Below, one piece after another: positions 7,906 to 15,649 of a DNA stretch of 64,000 nucleotides (the stretch's first letter is position 1; every line of letters begins with the position of its first letter). Source of the DNA: Rhodospirillaceae bacterium (GTDB lineage: Bacteria; Pseudomonadota; Alphaproteobacteria; DSM-16000; Inquilinaceae); contig JACKIH010000003.1 in assembly GCA_020638575.1 (NCBI GenBank), forward strand, positions 2,956,001 to 3,020,000, written 5' to 3'. The notes below the pieces were generated by a model, which saw only the letters and a list, made by a program, of their open reading frames with translations, made no database searches and was not told the DNA's origin. The position numbers and the translations under genes are program-made.

Positions 7906-8739
7906 CTACACGGCGGGCACGGGCGGACGGTCGCGCCACAGCCGGCCCAGCAGCGTCGCCCCGCCCTGGTCGGTGGGCGACAGCTCCAGCCCGCGGGCGA
8001 TCAGGTCGGCCTTCTTGTCGGCCACGGTGCGGCCGCGCGCGTCCGCCCAGTGGGGGTGATGCGGCCAGCGGCCCCATTGGCGAAACCACACCGGCACGGA
8101 TGCGGCGGCGGCCGCCGCCACCGCCTGATCGGCCCAGGCGGGATCGAGCCGGCGGGCGCCGGGGCCGGTCTCGCCGCCGCAGATCAGCCAGTCGATGGCG
8201 GCGAGCGAGATGCCGTCGAAGGCCGACAGCAGCGGTTCGGCGCAGACGAACGCGGTGAACGGCCCGGCCGCCTGCTTCAAGGATCGCAGCAGGTCGACGC
8301 GGCGGGCGAGCCGGCGATCCTCCACCGTCACCCCCAGCCACAGATTGGCCGGCACGCCGCGGTCGCCCCAGCGGCGGCGCCCGTCCGCCAGCAGGCGACG
8401 GGGGCGTTTCGTCAAGACCTGGAACACCACGTCGGGGCGCGCGGCGATGTGCTGGAACACCTGGTCGAGATACGCGTCGGGCACCTCGCGGTGGTAGAGG
8501 TCCGACATGGAGTTGACGAACACCAGCGGCGCGCGGCGCTGGCCCAGCTCCGTCACCGGCTTGAAGCGGCGCACATCGCCGAGGCGGTGGGGCATCAGGC
8601 GGACGTGGAAGCCGCCATGGAAGCGCTTGGCGATGGCTTCGGCGTAGCAGTGGTCGCAGCCGGGCGAGACATGGGTGCAGCCGAACACCGGGTTCCAGGT
8701 GTGATCGGCGCACGAGATGCGGGTGTTGAGAACGGTCAT
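7906..8739 (-). CDS. DUF5131 (phage Gp37/Gp68-like) protein
   Basis: A 277-residue protein resembling the phage Gp37/Gp68 family, DUF5131. Conserved features are NPVFGCTHVSPGCDHCYAE, with Cys21, Cys28 and Cys31 spaced like a radical-SAM or zinc cluster, then FVNSMSDLYH, VFQVLTKRP, WLGVTVED, CAEPLL, and WLICGGETGPGARR near the middle. Members occur in phages and in bacterial accessory regions; their reaction is not established. Here the gene sits directly beside a truncated gene and a low-GC island, which fits a mobile or variable locus. The start at 8739 lacks a ribosome site, perhaps because the upstream end was rearranged. Its own GC content is high, so it looks resident rather than part of the adjacent AT-rich insert. 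Confidence 0.8.
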   Translation of the reverse strand: MTVLNTRISCADHTWNPVFGCTHVSPGCDHCYAEAIAKRFHGGFHVRLMPHRLGDVRRFKPVTELGQRRAPLVFVNSMSDLYHREVPDAYLDQVFQHIAARPDVVFQVLTKRPRRLLADGRRRWGDRGVPANLWLGVTVEDRRLARRVDLLRSLKQAAGPFTAFVCAEPLLSAFDGISLAAIDWLICGGETGPGARRLDPAWADQAVAAAAAASVPVWFRQWGRWPHHPHWADARGRTVADKKADLIARGLELSPTDQGGATLLGRLWRDRPPVPAV

Positions 8740-8752
8740 GGCGGGGAGATGA

Positions 8753-8923
8753 TTACCCGACGGCGGCGATGTCGCGGATCACCCAATCGGCCTCCGGGAC
8801 GACGCGGCGGGCCGCCCACGCCGACCGTCCCGCGCCGGCCACGGCATACCCGGCCGCCATCAAGGCGCGCATGCAGGCCGAGCCGATCGTGCCGTACCCG
8901 CCGAGAACAACCGCTTTGGACAC
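8753..8923 (-). pseudogene. Truncated N-terminus of a Rossmann-fold dehydrogenase/epimerase
   Basis: Starting at a GTG (8923) with a good GAAGGA site, the frame encodes a typical dinucleotide-binding start, KAVVLGGYGTIGSACMRAL. It continues for about 57 codons and stops at TAA 8753. Families beginning this way (saccharopine dehydrogenase-like or NAD-dependent epimerases) are 200-400 residues long, so only the first beta-alpha-beta unit remains. The remnant has the GC content of the chromosome and lies between the low-GC island and the DUF5131 gene. It therefore looks like a gene cut by a rearrangement. Confidence 0.6.
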
Positions 8924-9009
8924 ATCCGCATCCTTCACATTGGAACTTTTGAACAATGCCCCAAATTTTGTAAATATAGGCGCTGCCGCGATAGAATCTA
9001 AAGTAGTTG

Positions 9010-10086
9010 CTATTGAACAACTTTAAGATTGGTTCTGGACAATTCTTGTTTTGTCTTATTTACAGAAACTAAGCCAGTAAACAGACTCTCCAGTTCATCA
9101 AGAGGTATATCCAAGTCGTCTGCAATATAGTTCTTTGTTATTCTCTCCAGCCAAAGGGCAGAGAGTATCTTCTTCAAGACAGTTGATTCTTCTCTTTCAA
9201 TTCCAATATACTCTGCTTTCCGATATCCTCTCTTTGACAATTCAATGCATAGGGATTTGTACTGCCAATCTGATATCAGATTGATCTCGTGAATTCTGTG
9301 AGCCATAGCCATGGCCGACACCCGCCAACGCAGTTTGGCCTTTATTAGAACTCGTAGATCAACTCGATGAGGTACTCTTGCTCTAACGTCCTCTCTAGGC
9401 ATCAAGAAAGATGCTGCAAATCTATCAGCTTCGCGTTCTGCTTCGCGATTCTCTTTCGGATCTCCGTGTTTGTGTAGAACTAAGTGTCCTAATTCATGAG
9501 CAGAGTCAAATATGCTACTTTCGGCCGTCTTAAAGTTGTTGAGAAAGATATATGGTTTCCCGTCTTTCCAAAAAGAGAAGGCATTAACTGATGCAGTGTT
9601 CTCCGCAAGAGAGAATATTCGAATTCCATTTGCCTCCAAAAGCCCCAGCAGATTCCCAATAGGCTTTTGTCCCAAGTCCCAGTGCTGTCTGATTTGCGCC
9701 GCCGCAAACTCTGGCCCTGTCTCGCGACTAAGATCCAGAAGATTAGGTCGAGGTAGCTGAAACCTCTCTTCCAACCAAGCTCCGAGTTCTATTCCTAGAC
9801 ACCCGGCCGCGATAGCTGCGTCACGCTCTCGAGCGCTCATCTTCGAGAAGCTTCGAAAACTAACGGCAGCAGTGTCAATCTTCTCAGGCGCCGATCTATA
9901 AAAGAAGTCAGTAGGGTATTTCAGTGCATCGCTGATCTTCTTTATCGTTGCTTCATCCGGGGTATTTGTCTTGCCAGATTCGAGTCGAGATATCGTGTCT
10001 GCAGTAATACCACACGTCTCGGCCAATGCCTTGGCTGTCAGCTTGCGTCGACTACGCGCAAGACTAAGGCGATCGCCGTTGAACAT
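9010..10086 (-). CDS. XRE helix-turn-helix plus ImmA/IrrE metallopeptidase
   Basis: A 358-residue two-domain protein. An N-terminal XRE helix-turn-helix (about residues 7-62, with LAETCGITADTISRLESGKT) is followed by an ImmA/IrrE (DUF955) zinc peptidase domain. HELGH at 197-201 supplies the metal and catalytic residues, and downstream EREADRFAASFLMPRE carries the third ligand. Proteins of this kind cleave or displace repressors, or act with a partner gene in stress, phage-derived or toxin-antitoxin-like modules. The upstream neighbour (10095-10715) ends 8 bases before this start, so the two form an operon. Base composition is far lower in GC than the rest of the window, a sign of recent transfer. 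The helix-turn-helix may bind the large dyad upstream of the operon. Confidence 0.88.
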   Translation of the reverse strand: MFNGDRLSLARSRRKLTAKALAETCGITADTISRLESGKTNTPDEATIKKISDALKYPTDFFYRSAPEKIDTAAVSFRSFSKMSARERDAAIAAGCLGIELGAWLEERFQLPRPNLLDLSRETGPEFAAAQIRQHWDLGQKPIGNLLGLLEANGIRIFSLAENTASVNAFSFWKDGKPYIFLNNFKTAESSIFDSAHELGHLVLHKHGDPKENREAEREADRFAASFLMPREDVRARVPHRVDLRVLIKAKLRWRVSAMAMAHRIHEINLISDWQYKSLCIELSKRGYRKAEYIGIEREESTVLKKILSALWLERITKNYIADDLDIPLDELESLFTGLVSVNKTKQELSRTNLKVVQ

Positions 10087-10094
10087 TCACTAAC

Positions 10095-10715
10095 CTAACG
10101 CTTGCGATATACCTCGGGGTCGAAGTCGTTGGCGCTATCGCTTATGTCATCGAGTAGGGAAAGATCGTCATTGAGCGGCTGTTCGTCAATGAAAATCCGC
10201 TCAATGGCGCCCTTGAATGTGTGGTCTTCAACAATCGGGGGGGTTAGTTCAGCGCGACCCATCTCATCAACCATTAGATAGTATAGTATTGATATCGGTC
10301 CGGACTGCGTTTTTGCAGTATGTGGAAGATGAGAGAAAAGATTTAGCTGTGCCGCACGTTCAGCTCCAGCACCTTTGGCGGTTCGCGGTTTCGGCAGATT
10401 GTTTTCATCGCACGCGAGGTCAACATTTTGAAACCCGACACGCATTCCAGTTTTACGGTGCGTGATAACTTCGATCTGGTCTGGGCGCTCAACTCTCCAA
10501 TTCTCTCCAACAAACCGATCACGCAATGCCCAGACACCTTCATGGTAGGCGTAAGTTCCTGAGGCGTTGGCACAATGAAATGGAGTCACTTTCCTTGCCT
10601 CATAGACGGCAATGCTCCTAACCTCCAGGAGAAGGTCCAAATCCAGCCCTAGTTCCTCAACACGCTCTCGAACATGTTTGGGAGTGTTGATGATCTTTGT
10701 TTCAGGTTGAGCCAT
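10095..10715 (-). CDS. Unknown protein paired with XRE-ImmA
   Basis: I do not recognise this 206-residue protein. It is hydrophilic, with no signal peptide or membrane segment. It begins with a helical charged region (ETKIINTPKHVRERVEELGL), has a central part with GTYAYHEGVWALRDRF, and an acidic C-terminal tail (about residues 180-203). Codon use and GC content match the downstream XRE-ImmA gene and differ sharply from the flanks, so both entered together. The two genes are 8 bases apart and share the dyad upstream of this start. By analogy with other ImmA operons it could be the substrate, toxin or regulator handled by the peptidase; this is inference. No strong ribosome site precedes ATG 10715. 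Confidence 0.7.
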   Translation of the reverse strand: MAQPETKIINTPKHVRERVEELGLDLDLLLEVRSIAVYEARKVTPFHCANASGTYAYHEGVWALRDRFVGENWRVERPDQIEVITHRKTGMRVGFQNVDLACDENNLPKPRTAKGAGAERAAQLNLFSHLPHTAKTQSGPISILYYLMVDEMGRAELTPPIVEDHTFKGAIERIFIDEQPLNDDLSLLDDISDSANDFDPEVYRKR

Positions 10716-10727
10716 TGAACGTCAGCC

Positions 10728-10771
10728 ATGTCGATTTTTTAGACCTACAAAGTGGTCCGAAAAATCGACAT
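10728..10771. promoter_or_regulatory. Large dyad upstream of the low-GC operon
   Basis: Two 18-base arms (10728-10745 and 10754-10771) are inverted copies with 16 of 18 positions matching, separated by 8 bases. The dyad ends 12 bases before the start codon of the first gene. On the minus strand a TTGACG (10778-10773) directly abuts it. The lack of a T run argues against a terminator. An operator for the operon's own XRE protein is the most economical reading. Confidence 0.6.
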
Positions 10772-10831
10772 CGTCAAGGGTCAATGTCCATAGTCGGCTG
10801 ATTCCTTCGGTACTGACTGAGGAGGAAACTG

Positions 10832-10866
10832 AAAAACGCAGAAAGGGGGGCCGAAGCCCCCCTTTC
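10832..10866 (-). terminator. Rho-independent terminator of torDA
   Basis: A perfect 11-bp stem (10841-10851 with 10856-10866) has a 4-base loop. On the minus strand it is followed, after 4 bases, by five T. It lies 26 bases beyond the torA stop and insulates the low-GC island from tor transcription. Confidence 0.9.
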
Positions 10867-10891
10867 CGCCGATCGCCGAGGGGACGCGCGA

Positions 10892-13372
10892 TCAGCCGCC
10901 GGCCGGCGCTTCGAACACGGTGACGCGCGGCAGCTCGCCTTCGTACTTCTCCACCTCCGCCAGGATGGTGTGGCCGCAGTTGCCCTGGGCCAACTGGCTG
11001 GTGGGGATGTCGATCGACAGCACGTTGACGTCGCCGTACTTGTCCAAGGTGCCCGGCACGCCGCCTTCCAGCGGGTCGTACCAGCCGCCTTCCGACAGGC
11101 GCAGCACATCGGGCAGCACCCGGTCGGTGATCACCGCACCGGCCAGGATCTGGCCGCGGCCGTTGAACACCCGCACCACGTCGCCGTCCGCGATGCCGCG
11201 GGCCGCCGCCGTATCGGGATGGATCCACACCGGCTCGCGGTCCTGCACCGTGTAGCGGTTGCGCAGCCACGTGGCGGCGAGCTGGCTGTGCAGCCGGTCG
11301 TCGGGGTGGGCGGTGGTGACGTGCAGCGGATAGGTGTCGTTGCCGGCACCGCCCAGGCGCTCAACCGGCTCCAGCCAGGTCGGATGCGGCGGGCAATCGT
11401 CGTAGCCGAAGCCTTCGATGGTGGTGGAGTAGATCTCGATCTTGCCCGACGGCGTGCCCAGCGGGTTGAACAGCGGGTCGGCGCGGTAGTCCGAGTAGCG
11501 CACAAAGCTGCGCGACTGGTCGGTGGGTTCGAACACCAGCAGGCTCTGGCTGTCCCAGAACTCGTCGAACGACGGCATGTCGACGCCGAGGTTGCCGGCC
11601 TGGCCCAGGGCGTCTTCATAGAAGCCGCGCACCCAGTCCAGATCGCTCTTGCCCTCGTCGTAGACGTCGCCGTGGCCGAGGCGCCCGGCCAGGGCCCGGA
11701 AGATGTCGAAGTCGCTCTTGGACTCGTACATCGGCTCGACCAGCTTGTGCATGCCGACCATGAAGCGGTTGGTGTAGCTGCCGCCCTGCTCGATGTCGTC
11801 GCGCTCGAAGCTGGTGGTCGCCGGCAGCACGATGTCCGCGTGGCGCGCCGTGGCGGTCCACACGAAGTCGTGCACCACGATGGTCTCCGGGCGCTGCCAG
11901 GCTTCCACCGCGCGGTTGCGCTCCTGGTGGTGGGCCATCGGGTTGCCGCCCACCCAGTACAGCATCTTGATGTCCGGATAGGTGATGGCCTGCCCGTTGA
12001 ACTGGATGGTCTCGCCGGGGTTCAGCAGCATGTCGTTGACGCGGGCCACCGGCACCGAGGCGACGCCGCCCGTGGCAAGCCACGCCGCACCGGCGGTGCC
12101 GCCGCCAGACGCCGTGATGCCGGGCAGCACCGGCGAACGGCAGGTGGGCGCGCCGCCGTTGGAGTAGTGGTAGCTGAGGCCGAAGCCGCCGCCCGGCAGG
12201 CCGATCTGGCCGAGCATGGAGGCCAGCGTCACCAGCATCCAGTGCACCTGCTCGCCATGGTGGGCGCGCTGCATCGACCAGCCGCTCATCAGCATGGTGC
12301 GGCCGGCGGCGAAGCGGTGGGCGAGGTCGGCGATGGTTTCCGCCGGTACGCCGCAGATTTCCGACGCCCAGGCCGGGTCCTTCGCCACGCCGTCCGCCTC
12401 GCCGGTCAGGTAGGGCAGGAAGCGGTCGTAGCCGACGGTGTAGTCATCGAGGAAGCCCTGGTCGGCCAAGCCTTCGTCCTGCAGCACATAGGCGATGCCG
12501 AGCATCAGGGCGAGGTCGGTCTGCGGCCGTGGCGCGATCCATTCGGCATCGAGGAACACGGCGGTCTGCGAGCGCACCGGATCGATGCAGATCACCGGCT
12601 TGCCGCTGTCCTTCAGCGCGCGCAAGCCGTCCATGCCGCCATGGTCGCACATGATCCAGTCGATCTTGTTGGTGTTGGCGGGATCGGCCCCCCAGATCAC
12701 CACAAGCTCGCTGCTCTCGATCACCACCGGCCAGGCCGTCTGCTGTTCGTAGACCTCCAGCGTGCCCATGACGTGGGGCATGATCACCTGGGACGCACCG
12801 GTGGAGAAGTCGCCGGTGCCGATGGTGGAGCCGCCCAGCAGGTTGGCCAGGCGCTGCAGCAGGGTCTGGCAGTTGTGCAGCCGGCCGACGCTCTTCCAGC
12901 CGTAGGAGCCGGTGTAGAGGCTGGCGTTGCCGTAGGTGTCGATGACGCGGGTGAGTTCCCCCGACACCAGGTCCAGCGCCTCATCCCAACTCACGCGCAC
13001 GAAATTGCCGGCACCGCGTTCGGCGGTGTTGGCGCCCGGTCCGTCGCGCAGGTAGCTCTCGCGCACCATGGGGTACTTGATGCGCGCCGGGGAGTAGACG
13101 AGGTCCGGCAGCGCCTGGGTCAGCGAGGCCGGGAACGGGTCTTCCGGATTGGGGATGGCCTGGACCAGGCGGCCGCCTTCGACGCGGCCGACGAACGGCC
13201 CCCAGTGCGATCCGCTCTGGGCCTCCGTCATGTCCAGGATCGGCCCGCGCACGGTCGCCTGCGCCAGCCCCGGCGGCAATGCCACGGTGCTGAGCCCGGC
13301 GATGGTGCCGGCCTTGAGGAAGCTGCGCCGCGATAGCGGCAGGAAGGGGGAGTGGTGATCAAGCCGGCTCAT
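10892..13372 (-). CDS. torA: Trimethylamine-N-oxide/DMSO reductase, molybdenum catalytic subunit
   Basis: This is the periplasmic terminal reductase for TMAO (and possibly DMSO) in anaerobic respiration, with bis-MGD molybdenum cofactor. The 826-residue precursor begins with a Tat signal (SRRSFLK, residues 14-20, then a hydrophobic stretch to the AQA cleavage region). GSYGWKSVGRLHN contains the serine that ligates molybdenum in this family (about Ser161 of the precursor). No N-terminal iron-sulfur cysteines are present, as expected for TorA/DorA. Cofactor-binding stretches such as VVIWGADPANTNKIDW and MLMSGWSMQRAHHGEQ are intact. Its ATG overlaps the torD stop by four bases, so torD is translated first. 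The cognate cytochrome gene torC is divergent. A terminator follows. Confidence 0.95.
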   Translation of the reverse strand: MSRLDHHSPFLPLSRRSFLKAGTIAGLSTVALPPGLAQATVRGPILDMTEAQSGSHWGPFVGRVEGGRLVQAIPNPEDPFPASLTQALPDLVYSPARIKYPMVRESYLRDGPGANTAERGAGNFVRVSWDEALDLVSGELTRVIDTYGNASLYTGSYGWKSVGRLHNCQTLLQRLANLLGGSTIGTGDFSTGASQVIMPHVMGTLEVYEQQTAWPVVIESSELVVIWGADPANTNKIDWIMCDHGGMDGLRALKDSGKPVICIDPVRSQTAVFLDAEWIAPRPQTDLALMLGIAYVLQDEGLADQGFLDDYTVGYDRFLPYLTGEADGVAKDPAWASEICGVPAETIADLAHRFAAGRTMLMSGWSMQRAHHGEQVHWMLVTLASMLGQIGLPGGGFGLSYHYSNGGAPTCRSPVLPGITASGGGTAGAAWLATGGVASVPVARVNDMLLNPGETIQFNGQAITYPDIKMLYWVGGNPMAHHQERNRAVEAWQRPETIVVHDFVWTATARHADIVLPATTSFERDDIEQGGSYTNRFMVGMHKLVEPMYESKSDFDIFRALAGRLGHGDVYDEGKSDLDWVRGFYEDALGQAGNLGVDMPSFDEFWDSQSLLVFEPTDQSRSFVRYSDYRADPLFNPLGTPSGKIEIYSTTIEGFGYDDCPPHPTWLEPVERLGGAGNDTYPLHVTTAHPDDRLHSQLAATWLRNRYTVQDREPVWIHPDTAAARGIADGDVVRVFNGRGQILAGAVITDRVLPDVLRLSEGGWYDPLEGGVPGTLDKYGDVNVLSIDIPTSQLAQGNCGHTILAEVEKYEGELPRVTVFEAPAGG

Positions 13373-14097
13373 GGTCGTTCCCTCAAGTCTTGCGGTTTCA
13401 CTGAAGGGGGTCGGGGCATGGTGGTCTTCTGTTCGCCGTTCTCGTCCGCGGCGTCGGTATCCAGGTCCAGAAGGCGGGCGACGAACTCAGCCGCCGCCCG
13501 GTAGAAGCCGTCCCGGTCGGCCTCGGCCACGCGGGCGCAGAACTGCGGGCCCCAGGCGGCCAGATGGTTGGAGCGCAACCGGTCGAGCCGCTCGCCGGCG
13601 GCGTCGGCCGCGCCCGCATCGCCCGCCGCGACGGCGTCGGCCTGGGCGCGGTGGAGGTGGGCGGCAAGCGAAAGCTGGATGGCGATGTGGTCCGCCGGTT
13701 CGCTCCATCCCGGGGGCAGCGCGGCGCCGCTTTCAGCCAGCAGATCGGTCATGGCGCGCCAGGCCGTGCCGTGGCTGGCGTCATCGAGGAAGGCGGACTG
13801 GCTGGGCGGTACTGCACTGCGGCCGCCGGCCCCGTGGAAGAGGCGGCCATACTGGGCCGCCAGGGCAAGGCGCGCCGGACGGTCCCACGGTGCGCGAAAA
13901 CGCTGGAGCAGGGCTGCGGCCGGCTGGGCAAAGGCCGGGTCGCCGGCCAGCCGTTCCAGCACGGCATGGGCGCCGCCTTCGGCACAACGGGCGAATGCGG
14001 GGTCGTCCATCTCGCATAGGAACAAGCGTGCCGCGACCTCGTAGAGAGCCGCGTATGCACGTGAAATTGCAATATGAGATGGTAAATCTCTACTCAT
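13369..14097 (-). CDS. torD: TorD-family chaperone for the molybdoenzyme
   Basis: A cytosolic helical chaperone that binds the TorA signal peptide and apo-enzyme before cofactor insertion and Tat export. The protein (242 residues from ATG 14097) is all-alpha and has the family's opening, YAALYEVAARLFL. The middle contains a helix pair around LAAQYGRLFHGAGG, where TorD proteins have a conserved Tyr-x-x-Leu-Phe region. A longer reading from TTG 14157 adds 20 residues that do not look like the family. Neither start has a convincing ribosome site, so the start is uncertain. The C-terminal 40 residues are low-complexity and charged. It overlaps torA by four bases, which indicates coupled translation. 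Function follows from family and context. Confidence 0.85.
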   Translation of the reverse strand: MSRDLPSHIAISRAYAALYEVAARLFLCEMDDPAFARCAEGGAHAVLERLAGDPAFAQPAAALLQRFRAPWDRPARLALAAQYGRLFHGAGGRSAVPPSQSAFLDDASHGTAWRAMTDLLAESGAALPPGWSEPADHIAIQLSLAAHLHRAQADAVAAGDAGAADAAGERLDRLRSNHLAAWGPQFCARVAEADRDGFYRAAAEFVARLLDLDTDAADENGEQKTTMPRPPSVKPQDLRERP

Positions 14098-14215
14098 GCT
14101 AGCCAAGACTAATGCACCAACTTCGAATAGTGGAGTAGGGCTCCGCCTGTTCTCCAAGAAAGCTAGAAGATTAACCTAACTTCCTGCGCCGGCCGCCCCA
14201 CCGGACTAGTTAGAA

Positions 14216-14285
14216 ATCTTACGCTAAATTTTGGACTTGCTGTTTGACGTGGATCAATTCGGCGATTGCGATCCTATAGAATACT
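14216..14285. promoter_or_regulatory. FNR-type box between divergent torDA and torC
   Basis: TTGACGTGGATCAA (14244-14257) matches the FNR consensus TTGAT-N4-ATCAA at nine of ten fixed bases. On the minus strand a TAAGAT -10 (14221-14216) is centred 32 bases from the box centre. That is the spacing of a class II FNR promoter. On the plus strand AATACT (14280-14285) has the same 32-base spacing, and the better TAGAAT (14277-14282) is 29 bases away. One oxygen-sensing activator could thus drive both operons. FixK- or Dnr-like proteins bind similar sites. Confidence 0.7.
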
Positions 14286-14382
14286 AAGCGCGCTCTATGC
14301 CTGATGTGCTCTCCGATGGGTCGCTGTGAAATGAATACCCCATCGCCCGGCCGCCCCTTCCGCAGCGACGAGGTGTTTTCCC

Positions 14383-15600
14383 GTGTCCGATAAGTCAGAC
14401 CGGCGCCGCCGCGGCTTCTGGCGGTCGACGTGGTTTTTCGTGCTGTTCGTCGTGCCGCTAGCAGTCTTTGCCGTGGGTAGCCTCTTCTGGGCCGGTGGAT
14501 CGGCCCTGCTGGCCTATACAGAGTCCAACGAATACTGCACCAGTTGCCATGAATTGGCGCCGGTGGTCGATGAATACCATGACAGCGTGCATTTCCGCAG
14601 CGCATCCGGGGTGCGCGCGGGGTGTGCCGACTGCCATGTGCCGAACGAATTCTGGCCTTCGGTGCTCGACCACGCCCACGCGCTGGAAGAGCTCTACCGC
14701 CATTTCGATGGCACCATCGCCACGCCGGAGCTGTTCGAAGAGAACCGCCTGCGCCTCGCCCGCCAGGTCTGGCACGACATGGAGACCTCCAACAGCCGCG
14801 AATGCCGGAGCTGCCACGTGCCCGACGCGTTCGACTTCGCCGCCCAGCGGCCGGAAGCGCGCACCGCCATGGAGCCCTTGGCCGAGGAGCACGGCGGCAA
14901 CTGCATCACCTGCCACCGCGGGCTGGTGCACGCCCTGCCGGACATGGAGGCGGCGGCCGCAGAGGAAGAAGCGGCCCGCATGGCAGAGCTGAGCGGCGGT
15001 GGCGAGGGCCCGCTGGCCGACACCATGGCGGTGCTGGAAACCGCCAGCTTCAGCCTGGCCGCGGGCAGCGGTGCCGCCGATGCCCAGGTGTTCCCCGGCA
15101 GCCTCGTCAGCGTTCTTGGCACCGAAGGCGACGCGGTGCATGTGCGGCTCGACGGCTGGCAGCAGCAGGGAGCGGAGCGGGTGATGTACGCGCTCGCCGG
15201 CCACCGCATCCTCACCGCCTCGTTGCAGCCGCCGGCCCAGCAGGCGTTGCAGACGGGCGAAAGCCAGACGCTGGCGCTGACCGGCCAGACCTGGACGGAA
15301 ATCTCGCTGGAAGGCTGGCTGCCACGCGCCCTGCTGACCGCGGAGATCGACGAGCTGTGGGCCTATGCCGGGGAAACCTACCGGGCCGCCTGCTCGGTGT
15401 GCCACACGGTGCATCCGCCAGACCAGTTCATGGCCAACCAGTGGGTGGGCCAGATGCAGGCCATGCGCGACCGCACCACGGTCACGCCCGAACAGTACCG
15501 GCTGATCCTGCGCTACCTGCAGATGAACGCCCGCGACGTGGCCGGGAACGTCGCCGGGGACGCGGGGAGCGAAGGCGGCGAGGCGGCGGGCGCCCACTGA
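14383..15600 (+). CDS. torC: Pentaheme c-type cytochrome of the TMAO reductase system
   Basis: A membrane-anchored cytochrome that takes electrons from quinol and passes them to periplasmic TorA. It has an N-terminal membrane anchor (about residues 17-45). Five heme-attachment motifs follow: CTSCH (52-56), CADCH (81-85), CRSCH (141-145), CITCH (174-178) and CSVCH near 337-341. The first four form a NapC/NirT-type tetraheme domain and the fifth lies in the C-terminal domain typical of TorC/DorC. Its length, 405 residues, is normal for TorC. The GTG start at 14383 is preceded by GACGAGG. The gene is divergent from torDA, unlike the torCAD order of E. coli. Both sides can be controlled from the FNR-type box in between. 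Confidence 0.94.
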   Translation: MSDKSDRRRRGFWRSTWFFVLFVVPLAVFAVGSLFWAGGSALLAYTESNEYCTSCHELAPVVDEYHDSVHFRSASGVRAGCADCHVPNEFWPSVLDHAHALEELYRHFDGTIATPELFEENRLRLARQVWHDMETSNSRECRSCHVPDAFDFAAQRPEARTAMEPLAEEHGGNCITCHRGLVHALPDMEAAAAEEEAARMAELSGGGEGPLADTMAVLETASFSLAAGSGAADAQVFPGSLVSVLGTEGDAVHVRLDGWQQQGAERVMYALAGHRILTASLQPPAQQALQTGESQTLALTGQTWTEISLEGWLPRALLTAEIDELWAYAGETYRAACSVCHTVHPPDQFMANQWVGQMQAMRDRTTVTPEQYRLILRYLQMNARDVAGNVAGDAGSEGGEAAGAH

Positions 15601-15649
15601 GCGCGCCCGCTACACCTCTGCCCAATCAGGCCGGCCGACAACCTGCGCC

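Noticed and set aside
10728..10771. Terminator reading of the large dyad
   Set aside because: No T run follows on either strand and a proper terminator for torA lies at 10832-10866, so an operator is more likely.
10970..13336. A 788-codon plus-strand open frame over torA
   Set aside because: Antisense shadow of torA with no recognisable motif.
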